64,000 nt of DNA from the NCBI GenBank assembly GCA_031761405.1, contig JASEVX010000096.1, positions 310,001-374,000 on the forward strand. Reading direction: 5' to 3'. This DNA comes from Serripes groenlandicus (Eukaryota > Mollusca > Bivalvia > Cardiida > Cardiidae). How positions within the stretch are numbered: the stretch's first letter is position 1; each line of letters starts with the position of its first letter. Below are positions 32,990 to 44,795 of the stretch, in pieces. A program made the position numbers and the translations under genes. The notes under the pieces are model-generated. The model worked only from the letters and a program-made list of their open reading frames with translations, searched no databases and had not been told where the DNA came from.

Positions 32990-33420
32990 ACATGATCTAA
33001 TACTAGGAAAATTACCTAATACTAGGAAAATGACGTCACGTTAGCGTTTTGACGTCATACGTTAGTCGCTTTGGCGCCAAAACCCGTAAATTTCATCTAG
33101 AAATATTGTAAACGTTAAGTACATTTTTATCGAAATACGCCTCATAAGTCACTTTATGTGATAGATATAATATCTCATGAGTGTTATTTATTATTACTTT
33201 TAAAAAATTAAGCTGAATATGACCTCGGCATAATTATTTGTGGCATTGTTTACGGTTAACTGTCGAAATTAAAGGTATTTTCCGAAAGTAGTTCCGTGAA
33301 CTGGTCATGTGATCAATTGCAGTTATTGGAAAATAAACGCAATTCCTTTTAGTCACGTGATCGGTTTTGAACCAATCAAAACCAGCGATTCACCGTGCTT
33401 TTGAAGCAACTGCAATTATA
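32990..33420. repeat. TGACGTCA segment shared with the 20.5-21.1 kb foldback, then GCAATT-rich sequence
   Basis: CTAATACTAGGAAAATGACG, TCACGTTAGCGTTTTGACGT and CATACGTTAGTCGCTTTGGC parallel 20752-20810. Further on, CGGTTTTGAACCAATCAAAAC is a small inverted repeat, and ATTGCAGTTATTGG / AGCAACTGCAATTATA are inverted matches. Confidence 0.6.
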
Positions 33421-33865
33421 TTGGACGTCAACAGGTGCTGAACACCACAAACTTAGTTGTTATTTACTTAAGGACTGATTCTCATTGTTCGTGCATTCAT
33501 GCAGTATGAACGCTCGGCCGCGATTTTGCAAATCCATGAAGTGCACTAGCGGTTCTTGGCAAATTTGCCAATATAGGATAATTGAACTAGGATAATTTTA
33601 CCCCATCATTTTGTTGGAATTTCGTTTCTGTACAATTTGAAATCATCATGGCAAAGGGAGACTTAATAATGAGAAAATTCTTTTCTCACAATATTTCAAT
33701 GTTGATTAAGGCTCCGGAACTCTTATGCACATCGGCAAATATCGACACACATCGCCACTGATAGTAAATTTTCGTTAATTTCCGTAGCTATCCGATACCG
33801 CTCGGAATTGTTATTTTTAGCAAAAAGATGACGTATGAGATTATTCCAAAATTGAAGAAAAACAA
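33421..33865. other. Non-coding stretch upstream of the transposase relic
   Basis: No repeat or exon recognised. ATAGGATAATTGAACTAGGATAATT is a small direct repeat near 33572. Confidence 0.3.
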
Positions 33866-34315
33866 CGCAACTATCGTGGGCGTTTCCATAAAAAGAGGAA
33901 ATCTATCTCAAAAAAGGCGAAGGTAAAAGAACAGAGTGTCATATACGATCACAACTATTGTGTTGGTTTTGATTGCGAAGGGGATGGGTGTTTCAAGAAA
34001 TGTTGTTCATTCAAAAGAGATTGTAAATCGGCGAAAGTCGATCGGGACGGTTGGAAAATTGGGAGGAGGATGGTCGAGCTGTTGGGATTGCTGACACATC
34101 TCCAAGCATGCAAGTTTTGCAGGACTTGGTCCGGTTCCACTGACTCTGTACAGTATAGTCAGGGAGGTGAGGAAAGGACTCGGAGGTTATCTGAATGTAA
34201 GGTGTCAGAATACTGAGTGTGGAAAGGTGAACAGTGCACCTTATGGGAAGACCCACAGAATGAAACGTACTGAAATGCCCTGTTTCTCTGTCAACAATAG
34301 TTCACCCTATTAGCC
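33866..34315 (+). pseudogene. Mutator-like (MULE) transposase N-terminal fragment, frameshifted
   Basis: A plus-strand frame reads RNYRGRFHKKRKSISKKAK, YDHNYCVGFDCEGDGCFKKC, DRDGWKIGRRMVELLGLL and HLQACKFC up to about 34117. It shifts by one base in TTTGCAGGACTTGG and continues GPVPLTLYSIVREVRKGLGG, RCQNTECGKVNSAPYGKTH, EMPCFSVNN to about 34308, where similarity to the family ends. The basic leader, paired CxxC motifs and PCF(S/A)VN element match the N-terminus of mollusc and cnidarian Mutator-like transposase proteins as I recall them. The DDE catalytic region is absent. Frames on the minus strand here are shadows. Confidence 0.65.
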
Positions 34316-35427
34316 GGTTATATTTATCTTTCTGAGAGGCGACACCAATTGTAAGAGACAGAGACTGGAATACTAGATAACCTTTTACCCTTGTTATGCA
34401 GGTAGACTGTTTTATTCCACTGGTGTTTTTCGCCGTTTTCAAAATTATATATGTTATATCATGGCAGGTCACTTATTCATGATCTCGTGGTAAACAAACC
34501 AGTACCAGGAAAAGCTCATTGTTCATTGGCAGTCAACAATGACCGCAGCGACAGGGGATCGACACAGGGACGCCTGGTTCGAACTTAGCTACCTGAGGTT
34601 GACCTGTTTATTTAATTTACACTAGTAGAACACTAGGACATATTGTATTTTTCTGGGAATTATGTAGACACTTGTTTCAATGTCAAAAACTATTTGATGT
34701 TTAACTGTTAACAATTAAAATGTTAAAACCTGATGATAAATAACCAATAAAGTGTATCGGAACCTTATTGTGTTCATATACAGATTTGTAGAGCATAGCA
34801 TATGTTTAATGAGATACGAATAAACAACGATAGTATGTGGATCATGACCACAAATGTTTATATTGCATGTAGTAGCAATAGTTATCGAGACATGTGTGTT
34901 CTTTAAGCAAAAACGCGTAGCACACCTTTTTTTCAAAATATAGGGCAAGACGACATTGTTTTATAGTTTTACAATATAAATCAGCTGTATGTTTCATGGT
35001 TTGAAGAGTCGTCTGCAAAAAATGCGTCACATTACGTCTTCAAAGTGGAAAGGGTTTAACAGCAATTTAAAAGATCAAGCATAACGTGTTATAGGTTTGA
35101 TAAATACTTAGTTGAATAATAAGTAAGACGGTATGTAAATTGTTTATTATAATAACATGAGAACATCAAACGCTATCATTTCAAGAGAAAGCAATTGATC
35201 AAACACATAATGAACTAACTGTTTAAATGTATCAGAACAAAAGTGTACACTTGAATTGACAAAAACTTCAACATATAGTTTAAAACTGGTCCCGCTTGGC
35301 CTAAACGTCAACAATACAAAGTAGTACGTATACGTAAAGAATACTCCTAGATCGTAAATATATCTCTCACTTATAAAAGTGTAATAGCTAAATCTTGTTT
35401 TAAGAAATACTTCCTCTGCAATAGCCG
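34316..35427. other. Non-coding stretch, SINE tail and a dispersed duplicate
   Basis: A minus-strand SINE tail lies at about 34420-34520 (CGCCGTTTTCAAAATTATAT, ATATCATGGCAGGTCAC). The segment 34984-35250 is duplicated at 60765-61015 (AAGCATAACGTGTTATAGG, ACATGAGAACATCAAACGC, TGTTTAAATGTATCAG). No exon recognised. Confidence 0.5.
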
Positions 35428-35738
35428 AGCCCCGGTAGCTCAGTCGGTAGCGACGCGGGTTGTCAATCCAGGGGTTGTGAGCTCGAATCCCGGCTCGGCC
35501 AACTTTCTTTCCGACGATTGACAAAAAAGTCAATGCGACATGCGTCATTCGTCTTTCATCAATGGGCTAAGTCTATGTGAAAAAGCAGCCAGTTGCTTGG
35601 GAAGATTGTTGTGTGGAGTACTGGTGTGAGAAAACCAGGAAATGCATGAGTATGTGAACTGGCCGCCGTGATATAACTGAGAAATTGTTAAAAACGGCGT
35701 TAAACCCCAATCAATCGATCAATCAATCAACCAATCCT
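35423..35738 (+). mobile_element. SINE, family B (full length, best preserved)
   Basis: Head CGGTAGCTCAGTCGGTAGCG, ACGCGGGTTGTCAATCCAGG, GGTTGTGAGCTCGAATCCCG; body ATGCGTCATTCGTC, AAAGCAGCCAGTTGCTTGG, ACTGGTGTGAGAAAACCAGG; tail GAACTGGCCGCCGTGATATA, AAAACGGCGTTAAACCCCAA, TCAATCGATCAATCAATC. It is tRNA-like in its promoter boxes only; the T-arm does not pair well. Confidence 0.93.
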
Positions 35739-35861
35739 CTGCAATAAACAATTGAATATCAAATATTGTCAGACGTATGAAACAGCTCCAGTGTTCATTG
35801 TTTAAAAACTATTTGGATAAATAAAATTAAAAACTACATTATGTGTGTAACTGATCAATGC

Positions 35862-36040
35862 ATTGATTGATTCATTCATTGGAGCTTTACAGCCGTTTTC
35901 AAATTTGTTTTAGTCATATTACGGCGAACAGTTCACCTACTCATGTGTTTTCTAGCTTTCTCATATCAGTACCCAACACAACACACTTTCCAAGCAACTG
36001 GCTGCTTTTACACATAGACTGTTAGACCAAAGGTGAAAGA
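35862..36040 (-). mobile_element. SINE family B, 5'-truncated (minus strand)
   Basis: CAGCCGTTTTCAAATTTG, CATATTACGGCGAACAGTTC, TTTCTCATATCAGTACC, CAAGCAACTGGCTGCTTTTA, GACGAGTGACGCTTGTC. The tRNA head is absent. Confidence 0.75.
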
Positions 36041-36239
36041 CGAGTGACGCTTGTCACAGATACTTTTGTTAAACGTCGAAAACAATATTACCACTATAAA
36101 GGTACAAGTACAAATATTGCTGCAAAATGCAGCACATAAATGTTGCGCGGTAGAGCGAAACAGTCTTTTAGACGAAATATACTCGATTCGCTTATTCCAA
36201 ATACAGACGCATATTGGCAGATGTGCAGTTGACATATTT

Positions 36240-36440
36240 TCAAAACATTGTGGCAAAAGGATCAGAATACATCACCCTGAGCCTTCCGTTCAGGAGATAA
36301 GAAAGATAACCCCACCCTGTAGCACGTTAATTAACACATCACGGACATATATGCATGCAGTTTCTATGTACATAAAATGTTGGTTTTGTTATCATAAACT
36401 TCAAACTGCTGCAGAAGCATCTACATGAGGGAACGAGGTA
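36240..36440. mobile_element. Possible eroded TTAA-MITE
   Basis: AAAACATTGTGGCAAAAGGA at the left and AAACTGCTGCAGAAGCATC, ACATGAGGGAACGAGG at the right resemble family parts, but the hairpin and TTAA duplication are not clear. The overlapping 125-codon frame (36051-36428) is not considered coding. Confidence 0.35.
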
Positions 36441-36536
36441 AATTAATTTTGATCGTAACATATCGTTACAATTAAACATGTATAATCAGTTCAACATAGT
36501 ATTGACTGTCAATGAACAGATCTCCTAAAGAAGACG

Positions 36537-36800
36537 ATGTTTACCGCCATGATGATTTGAGCGTCCGCGTTCGGTACGAAGCTCACAGATTAGATCCCGG
36601 CCGGGTCATAACAAGTATTTTACAAATGATGGGAATAGTTTTTCCTCCTTGGCGCTCAGAGAAGAGAAATACAATTCATGGAGAATAAAACTATTACTCG
36701 ATCGATTGATTTGTTTTCAACATCGTGTTCAACATTATCTCAGTTATATCACGGCGCCGAATTAGCTACCCATGTATTTTCTTTCTGTTTAGACCAGTAC
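36537..36800. mobile_element. SINE family A head (plus) abutting a minus-strand SINE tail
   Basis: TTTACCGCCATGATGATTTG, GAGCGTCCGCGTTCGG, CACAGATTAGATCCCGG, CGGGTCATAACAAGTATTT is a family A head. From about 36690, TCGTGTTCAACATTATCTCA and GTTATATCACGGCGCCGAAT are a minus-strand tail almost identical to 31150-31260. Confidence 0.7.
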
Positions 36801-36839
36801 TCGTGTACAAACGATGTCGCCAAAATAAGTTACAGATTT

Positions 36840-37222
36840 GCTTATGCGGGCTGACAATTCAGTTGGCTTTAACGTCGATTTCACCAGATTCAGTATTATT
36901 TACGACACCGAACCAGTAAAGGTATGCTTGGTAGTCTGGATTATACGTTAAACACATATTCTACCGACTGTTCAGGTACCAACAATAATACAAAGAGTGT
37001 TTAATTAATCAACAGAACAGAAAACAACATATCGATCTTTTTCTTACCTATCCCCTCGTTTTCCTCTTCCTATTCGGATCCGTTTTCTAAGCTATTCAAT
37101 AATTTCACAACGTAACATTCTCCATTTTAAAGACCGAGGAGTGTAAAATGTATACTCCTACAATTGATAAACACTGACGCACACGGGTTATCATATGTCA
37201 ATACACAGTGAAGTTTTATCTT
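36840..37222. repeat. Dispersed duplicate of 45300-45985
   Basis: TTTAACGTCGATTTCACCAG, ATTCTACCGACTGTTCAGG, AATTAATCAACAGAACAG, AACATATCGATCTTT, CCGTTTTCTAAGCTATTCA and ACATTCTCCATTTTAAAGA match 45300-45900 in order. The two regions also share the following TTAA-MITE. Confidence 0.7.
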
Positions 37223-37436
37223 TAACCATTTCCCTTATTTATTCTTACTTGACGTCCCCATAGAAGATTTTTGAAAACATAGTGGCAAAGTATGACATTA
37301 TTCATAATGAGTATTGTCCTATTTTGCCACAGAATGTTCAACTACTTTTAATCATAAAGCTTTCCTTTTTCTAAAAGTTTGCCATTTTTTCTTTAAGTCG
37401 TCTGCTGCTGATGTGTTGTATGTCGGGAAAAGTTAC
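37222..37436. mobile_element. TTAA-MITE (piggyBac-like)
   Basis: Left TTAACCATTTCCCTTATTTA at 37222; right GTATGTCGGGAAAAGTTAC ending 37436, so the right flank is TTAC rather than TTAA. Inside: GAAAACATAGTGGCAAAG, a central hairpin (ATTATTCATAATGAGTAT), ATTTTGCCACAGAATGTTC, AAGTCGTCTGCTGCTGATG. Confidence 0.7.
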
Positions 37437-37625
37437 GAAGCACCCCTATTGTAATAAATGACTGTGACAAAATAATGACTTCCGAGTATGATTTATTCTA
37501 TTATTTTTTAAATTTCAATACATCTTCAACAGGTGCATTTGTATGTGTTTAAACCGGTGTGCCATACGTTAATGTAAATGATCATTGATATGTTATTTAA
37601 TACTAATAGTGAATTACCGAATGGG
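37437..37625. other. AT-rich spacer
   Basis: No feature recognised. Confidence 0.3.
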
Positions 37626-37627
37626 AC

Positions 37628-37800
37628 TGATAATTTGATTGATTGGGGTTTAACGCCGAATTGAGCAATTGTGTTATTCAATTGGTAGAAGACGAATGAC
37701 GCGTATCGCATTGACTTTGGTCAAACGTCTGAAAGAATATTGGGTGAGCTGGGATTCGAACAAACAACCTATTGATTAACAGCCCGCGTCGCCATTGAAA
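37628..37800 (-). mobile_element. SINE family B, internally deleted (minus strand)
   Basis: GATTGATTGGGGTTTAACGCC (tail) is followed directly by GAAGACGAATGACGCGTATC, GCTGGGATTCGAACAAACAA and GATTAACAGCCCGCGTCGCC (head). The middle of the body is missing. Confidence 0.75.
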
Positions 37801-39160
37801 CTGGGTAAACATGTTTTGTCTTTGACCAGTACTTTTATATAGTTAACTGTTTTCATGACAACTTGAAACACGATGTACATAAAATAATTTTGTTGTTGTT
37901 TGTTGACGCTGTGTAGCCTCGCACTCAGCAATAGAGCAATTTGGCGAGCAGCGTAAATGAATGATATACACTGGAACCTATATCGTCCATACACAGACGT
38001 ATTAAACATGTATAACACATCAATGGAACCGCTGAACACATTGGCTACCTCAAATAAATCGTTCCGTTTAAAAGACGTGGTTTGATTCCTCTGCAGAAGA
38101 GTTGTTTTCGTGAACATTTGGACAAAATAAGATCTAATTCATAATTTTCAAAACCCGTTTTCAATTGTATAACGTTGCATAGATACTTCGAAACAAGCTT
38201 TAGCAGGTGTGTTGTATACATGTATTATACAGTCAACGTAACTTCCTGTCTGAGGATTCGATAATAGAAACAAAGAATATATATTAGGTTATATGTGAGT
38301 CTAATAACACATAGAGAGATATGCATTCATCTTTACCGACTAAGTTAACTTTACCGCTTACGTGTAATGTCTCCGATCGTTCTGAGCGCGACAGGCAATT
38401 CGACCTTGAGTTCCGGAACTCTAGTGCCGTGTATGTTATAATTTACGCTGCAAGCGATATTAAACTGACCAAGGCGTGCCATCACCGTCACTTGCTGTCA
38501 TATTGTGAGAAATACATGCAGCTGGAACGGTTTCATAACGTATGTAATATTATACATTTTGTAGTGAAAAGATTTTCGTGAAAGCGATACCTTTATCGTA
38601 TCGCTTGCAAATACATTGTATAGTTTAGTTCCTTATCGTCCGGTTACAGGAAGTAACATGAATACATTTACATAATTTACGTCCTCTTTATAACTGTTTA
38701 TATGCTTTACTTTTTTAGTCTGCAACACTTTTGAAAAAAACTATTTTTTTCCCCAAATGTTGCTGAAATAGAATTGTATTGTCAAAGAGTTTGTATATCG
38801 ACTTAAGGCCCTTTCATTTTTTTATTCTGACTCCAAATCAAAATATCTGTAAAGGTCCCCAACAGTTGAATAAATCCGCCGCTAGTCTGCACATCGTTAG
38901 AAATAAGGGTTATATAAGGTCATTCCAAAATGCAGAGAATACACCGAGTTGTATTGACTCACAAGTAGAGTATGATGGCACGCCACACCAACGTAAGCCG
39001 AGATTCCGAAGTCTAAACATGTTTGGCGTTTATGATATAATCTCGAGATTGTCGCCATTACAATTTTACATATAAGATGGCGCTAATGAAGACCCTGATC
39101 CGACTGAACACATTCGTCGGATGACTTTAGTGTTTGCCAGTCGCATAACACTCGAAAATA
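37801..39160. other. Non-coding stretch
   Basis: Frames at 37776-38117 (minus), 38321-38581 (plus) and 38779-39075 (plus) have no recognisable family or splice support. GAAAGCGATACCTTTATCGTATCGCTTGC (about 38580-38608) is a small hairpin just after the second frame. Confidence 0.35.
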
Positions 39161-39540
39161 AGACTATGCAGTAACAAGATAGCATTGGTCGCATAATGTC
39201 TTCCTGTACCTAAAACGCCTAATATATCTGAGTTATTTCCAAAGGTTTGTTTGAATCATTTGTTGGGGGTTTAATGCTGTTTTCAACCAATGTCCAGTCA
39301 TTTCATTCCGCCCAGTTCATTTTCCATGTGTTTCATATCTCTATCGCCCATCAGTACTCCAGATAACAGTACTTGGAAGTAACTGGTAGCTTTTACGCAT
39401 ATACAGTTAGTTAATTGGTGGTGTACGAATGAAGCCTGTCGCATTAACTTTGTCAATCATATGAAATGGTGTTGGCCGAGCACGGATTCGAACACACAAC
39501 CCCTGTATTGACAGCCAACGTGGCCTCCCACTGAGCTAAT
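39161..39540 (-). mobile_element. SINE family B (minus strand) in a duplicated context
   Basis: GGGGGTTTAATGCTGTTTTCAA, CCGCCCAGTTCATTTTCC, CACCAGTACTCC-like, TGGCCGAGCACGGATTCG, AACCCCTGTATTGACAGCC. The flanking sequence 39160-39260 (GCAGTAACAAGATAGCATTG) and the SINE are matched at 44280-44565, so they were copied together. Confidence 0.8.
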
Positions 39541-39927
39541 TTTCCTTCTTATACTAATCACGCTCATTGTTTGCCACAATATGATAACGGTTGAGACACG
39601 GTAACATCGACCTATTAAACTTCCCGATCAGTCACGGTCCAACTCAGCCAGCGCGTCCTATTATTCGATTAAACGGCGTTAAACCCCACTATATCAATCA
39701 ATCAACATCAAAATAATACATATTCCGGCAAAGGAGTCAGGGGTCAAGTAAATAAAGTCGATTAATAGACTCGTTGTATGAGATCATACACCAATATATG
39801 GGGAGCTTATCGCGATATGATAAGGGTCACGTAACAGGAATAACCGACCTATTAAATTTGCGACTATAAGCGGTCCAGATAAACCTGCATCTCCTCTTCG
39901 TGAACTAAGATCTGATTAAAATTGTGG
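39541..39927. other. Non-coding stretch with a SINE tail
   Basis: A plus-strand tail at about 39664-39708 reads AAACGGCGTTAAACCCCAC then ATCAATCAATCAAC. Nothing else recognised. Confidence 0.45.
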
Positions 39928-40118
39928 TTAACCCTTTCTCATATATATACACCTTCTAACGCCTCTGCATCATTTAAAAAGAAAAATCTCCTTTTACCAC
40001 ATTTTTTTCAACTCAATTCAATAGTTGGTCTTTCTTTTATATTAACTTTACATATTTTGCCAATATGTTTTAAAACTCATCTACTTCATATTCGCAGTAT
40101 GTGGGAAATATTTTAGGA
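39928..40118. mobile_element. TTAA-MITE (piggyBac-like), decayed right end
   Basis: TTAACCCTTTCTCATATATA at 39928, then ACGCCTCTGCATCATTTAAA, AATCTCCTTTTACCACATTT, AAAACTCATCTACTTCATAT and GTATGTGGGAAATATTTTAG. Confidence 0.7.
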
Positions 40119-40778
40119 ATCTTTTTCTGATCTCATTTAACCAGACATGGTAACATTATCGCAATATGCGTACGGTTACATCACACTAACGTCAGACCTT
40201 TGACAGTGTCTGATAAGGATTTTCACTGATCGCTACATGTACAGTCGTTGTAACATCGCGTTTCAATTCATAATATGTTATTGACATCTTTTCGGCAAAG
40301 CATTTTGCATATAATCATTTGTTATATAAGTATTGCAAACATGTATACATAGACAAACATATAGCATATATGCAAACACGTTTTACTAACATAATATATG
40401 TATACAAAAACATATAACGTGTAAACAAACAAATTATACAAACATAATATATATATATATTATCTTGATATTAGTTTTTTTAGTCGTTGATTCTTCATTT
40501 CTTAGGCTCTTTCCGTTCTAAAGTATTTCATTAAAACAATTAATTTCCCTTTATTTTTTGTTTTCATTACAGATTTATTTGTTTCTAAACTAGGCCATCT
40601 TTTATATAGTTTAAACCTTTTACGTAAAACAGTATATTTGTAACTGCATGATATGACATCAAGGCAGACTCTGGAAAAAGGTTGTGACAAACAAAAGTAT
40701 TAAAACACTTTGTACACGATGTCGTTGTAAAAGAGCATTCAAGTTCTTCATATTTTTAGTAACGTGTTAAAGATAAAT
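40119..40778. other. Non-coding stretch
   Basis: AT-rich, with an (AT)n tract at about 40448-40462. No exon recognised. Confidence 0.35.
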
Positions 40779-42156
40779 GGTTATAATACTATGTGTAAAC
40801 AGTTAGCAGGATAAGTGTTATAATACTATGTGTAAACAGTTAGCAGGATAAGTGTTATCATACTATGGGTAAACATTTCGCAGGATAAGGGTTATAATAC
40901 TATGTGTAAACAGTTAGCAGGATAAGGGTTATAACATTATGTGTAAACATTTAGCAGGATAATGGTTATAATACTATGTGTAAACAGTTAGCAGGATAAG
41001 TGTTATAATACTATGTGTAAACATTTCGCAGGATAAGGGTTATACTACTATGTGTAAACAGTTAGCAGGATAAGGGTTATAACATTATGTCTAAACATTT
41101 AGCAGGATAATGGTTATAGTACTATGTGTAAACAGTTAGCAGGATAATGGTTATAATACTATGTGTAAACATTTAGCAGGATAATGGTTATAATACTACG
41201 TGTACACAGTTAACAGGATAAGTGTTATAATACTATGTGTAAACATTAAGCAGGATAAGGGTTATAATAATATGTGTAAACAGTTAGAAGGATAACGGTT
41301 ATAATACTATGTGTAAACAGTTAGCAGGGTAATGGTTATTATACTCTGTGTTAACAGTTAGCAGGATAAGGGTTTTAATAATATGTGTTAACAGTTAGCA
41401 GGATAAGGGTTATAATAATATGTGAAACAAGTTAAAAGGATAATGGTGTTAATACTATGTGTAAACATTTAGCAGGATAAGGGTTATAATACTGTGTTAA
41501 CAGTAAGCAGGATAAGTGTTATAATAATATGTGTAAACAGTTAGCAGGATAAGGGTTATAATACTGTGTTAACATTTAGCAGGATAAGGGTTATACTACT
41601 ATGTGTAAACAGTTAGTAGGATAATGGTTATAATACTATGTGTTAACATTTAGCAGGATAAGGGTTGTATGGTTATAATACTGTGTGTTAACATTTAGCA
41701 GGATAATGGGTATAATACTATGTGTAAACAGTTAGTAGGATAATGGTTTTAATAATATGTGTAAACAGTTAGCAGAACAATGGGTATAATAATATGTGTA
41801 AACAGTTAGCAGGATAATGGTTTTAATAATATGTGTAAACGGTTATCAGGATAATGGGTATACTACTATGTGTAAACAGTTAGCAGGATAAGAATTGTAA
41901 CACTATGTGTAAACAGTTAGCAGGATAAGGATTGTAACACTATGTGTAAACAGTTAGCAGGATAAGGATTGTAACACTATGTGTAGTAAACACTTAGCAG
42001 GATAATGGTGGTAACACTATGTGTAAACAGTTAGCAGGATAAGGGTTATAATACTATGTGTAAACAGTTAGCAGGATAAGGGTTATAATACTATGTGTAA
42101 ACAGTTAGCAGGATAAGGGTTATAATACTATGTGTAAACAGTTAGCAGGATAATGG
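40779..42156. repeat. 37-bp satellite (about 37 copies)
   Basis: Unit GGTTATAATACTATGTGTAA then ACAGTTAGCAGGATAAG. Variants (ACATTTAGCAGG, AATAATATG, AATGG) alternate in short runs, which suggests local block duplications. No long frames cross it because 37 is not a multiple of 3. Confidence 0.95.
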
Positions 42157-43876
42157 TAATAAAGGTTATGGATAATATGGAGTGGTTGGAGAACAAGTTT
42201 TGATGTAACACAAACATGGTCTATCTATTTATTTTTCAAAAGTCACTCAATCAACGTGTTCCAAGCGTGAAGGTAAGGGTGGTATGATATTATATCAGTA
42301 AGTCCAGTGTGATATTATTAGGTAAAACAGAAATATTTTGTTTAATAGTGTTTGTATTGATATTAGATTATTGTTGTTATAACGCAATTGACATACACAC
42401 GATGTTTCAGTTCTACTTGAACGTAATGGATATTAGTAGAAAAGCAAACCATGTTAAGTATTTGGAACAACTACCTGGAAAGTATTGGCACTATTAGTAA
42501 GTATTCATTTATAAATTCGATAAGAGCTTGTTTGAAGTACATGTACACATATAATTTGTTATCACTTAAAAAAAGGTATAATGGTATTCGTCGAAGATAA
42601 TATATATGTGGAACACATGGATTTCATAGTTTTAGTTAGTCTGTTATGAAGTATCACGTATATATGCATGTTTATTTTAATTTATTTTAAATCAATTTCA
42701 TTTAAAGAGTATAAATACAAAATAATAGAAAATGTAAATAAACACCCTAATTGACTCGGTGTTTTCCGTACGAGGTTGGTATTAATTAACTTAAATTCTG
42801 ATCATCGAGCTCCGACCAGAAGTCGTTAACAATCGGTATTGTTCGTAGACCTGTCAGTTGTTTTAAACACGGTACATTTATAATGTCCATGGATGTGTGT
42901 TTATGACGAAACTGGGCCATACGAACATTCACGAAAATGCTTTATCTATCCATTTTCGAAGTCACTGTACACATAATGTATTCCTGAGCCAGTGGTCAAT
43001 TTGTGTCCACTAAACTCAATTTCAATATGACTTTCCTTGCAGCAGTTACTCATACATAAGCAGATTGTTTGAATATAATTGAAATCATTGTAGAAAATGG
43101 AGCAATATCGCCTTTTGTCACATTTTCTTCAGAAGGCTGCAGATTTGTCAAAATGTGTCTATTTGTTGGAACTGGATACAACATTTAATAAAAAATATAT
43201 ATAATCTAGGAAACTGTCAGTCTACTTTTTAAATAGAGTCAAAAGTACGGAAATAAAGTAAACAATTTCGTTATCAAAGGAATTTCAATTTGATTCATCA
43301 CAATGTTTACAAAGTTTGTGTGCTACCGAGTGGTCATTAATCATGACAACGTTTGAAAAATTGTAGTAATTTTGCTGACAATAATATGTTTAATAGATTT
43401 CCAATGGTAAAACATAAATCAATGCTTATAGCTGGATTTACATCTGCATGTATTAGTGTTGTTGGAACAAGATGAATGTAATAAATCAACTTTAAATAAT
43501 CTTTACGATGCATGACAATTGACGGCAAGGAGGAGAGGAAGACAAGACAGGTGATAATTGTTTTCTTTAGAAGATAATTCAATAATTCAATATATCAATT
43601 AAACACTCAACAATAAAGAAAGTATGCTATTCAAAAGTGCGTTCTACTTCCTTGTTGTGACACCATAACTGGCAACTGCACTGTTTTTGAACACCATTCA
43701 CGCACATACACCAACATTTACATGAGTAAAACATATTATTGAATTATATGTCGGCAAAATTCAAAATTATTAGGCAATACCACCATTCAGGGGACAATGA
43801 ATGATTACATAGTAATTGTTCTTGTTGCATCGCTCTGATTCCTTATATTCATAACTACAACGTGCACATTAATAAT
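42157..43876. other. Non-coding stretch
   Basis: No gene recognised. CTCGGTGTTTTCCGTACGAGGTTGG at about 42757 resembles 52350-52370 and, inverted, 52490-52505. A TTAA-MITE remnant lies at 43085-43165 (GGAGCAATATCGCCTTTTGTC, AGAAGGCTGCAGATTTGTC). Confidence 0.4.
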
Positions 43877-44190
43877 GAGCCCCGGTAGCTCAGTCGGTAG
43901 CAATGCAGGCTGTCAATCCAGTTGCTGTGAGTTAGAATCCCATTTCGGCCAACATTATTTCCGACGTTTGACAAAAGTCACTGTGACAAGCATCATTCCT
44001 CTTTGACCAAAGGGCTAACAGTAAATGTGGAAAAGTAGCCAGTTCCTTGGAAAGTATGTTGTGTAGAATAATGGTGTTAGAAAGCCAGGAACAACATGAG
44101 TAGCTGAACTGGCCGCTGTTGCCGTGAAATGACTTATTGTTTTTTAAAACTGCGTCTAACACCAATCAACCAATCAATAAATCGAAATAA
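43877..44190 (+). mobile_element. SINE, family B (full length)
   Basis: AGCCCCGGTAGCTCAGTCGG, GGCTGTCAATCCAGTTGC, GAGTTAGAATCCCATTTCGG, GTAGCCAGTTCCTTGGAAAG, GAACTGGCCGCTGTTGCCG, ACTGCGTCTAACACCAATC. Confidence 0.88.
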
Positions 44191-44279
44191 GTCATATGTT
44201 AGTTATTGAGCTTAGCTATGGACAAACGAAACACAGCTTTGACACTTTTCACAAACAACAAACAGAATTTAATTATTCT

Positions 44280-44570
44280 TTAAAATAAGAAAATGCAGTA
44301 ACACGATAACAATCGTCGTAGTATGTCATCCTTATCCAAAGAATGTCTTTTTGATCTGAGTTGTTTTCACGTTTTGAAAATGATTGATTGAAGCATTTTC
44401 TTTCAATTTAACGCCGTTTTCAACCAATCATTTCATGGCTGCCAGTTCACGTTTCCATGTGTTTCATATCTTTCTCGCACACCAGTACTCCAGATAACAG
44501 TACCTCCAAACAACTGGTTGCTTTTTACCGATAGACAGTTAGCTCATTGGTAGAAAACATATTTATAACA
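44280..44570 (-). mobile_element. SINE family B, 5'-truncated (minus strand), with flank duplicated from 39160
   Basis: ATTTAACGCCGTTTTCAACC, ATGGCTGCCAGTTCACGTTT, CACACCAGTACTCCAGATAA, CAAACAACTGGTTGCTTTTT. Upstream GCAGTAACACGATAACAATC parallels 39160. Confidence 0.78.
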
Positions 44571-44572
44571 CG

Positions 44573-44795
44573 GCGGCCAGCTCACACACCAATGAGTTGC
44601 ACGACTTTTATTTCAACGACTGCTCGAGTATGACGTATAAGTTAGATGGGTATTGCAAGTTTTCTACGTATTTCTGCTTCAGACGACATGTTGACCCTTT
44701 ATCCAGTAGGAACATATGAGAACAGGATATATTGTAATTACATAATTCGATTGATCTGAAATTTAGGTTAGCATGCAATAATATTTCAATAAAAT
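44573..44795. repeat. Dispersed duplicate of 31375-31600
   Basis: Shares GGCCAGCTCACACACC, GTTGCACGACTTTTATTTC, GAGTATGACGTATAAGTTAG, TTTATCCAGTAGGAAC, TTCGATTGATCTGAAATTTA, GGTTAGCATGCAATA. The 77-codon minus-strand frame here is not considered coding. Confidence 0.7.

Noticed and set aside
35423..35490. Possible tRNA gene (TAGCTCAGTCGGTAG ... TCGAATCCCG)
   Set aside because: The same head occurs on several elements with a shared 3' tail, and the T-arm does not pair; it is a SINE head.
38321..38581. 86-codon plus-strand ORF
   Set aside because: No domain signature, no flanking splice sites; only a small hairpin follows.
40779..42156. CRISPR-like regular array
   Set aside because: Contiguous 37-bp tandem units with no unique spacers, in a eukaryotic context.
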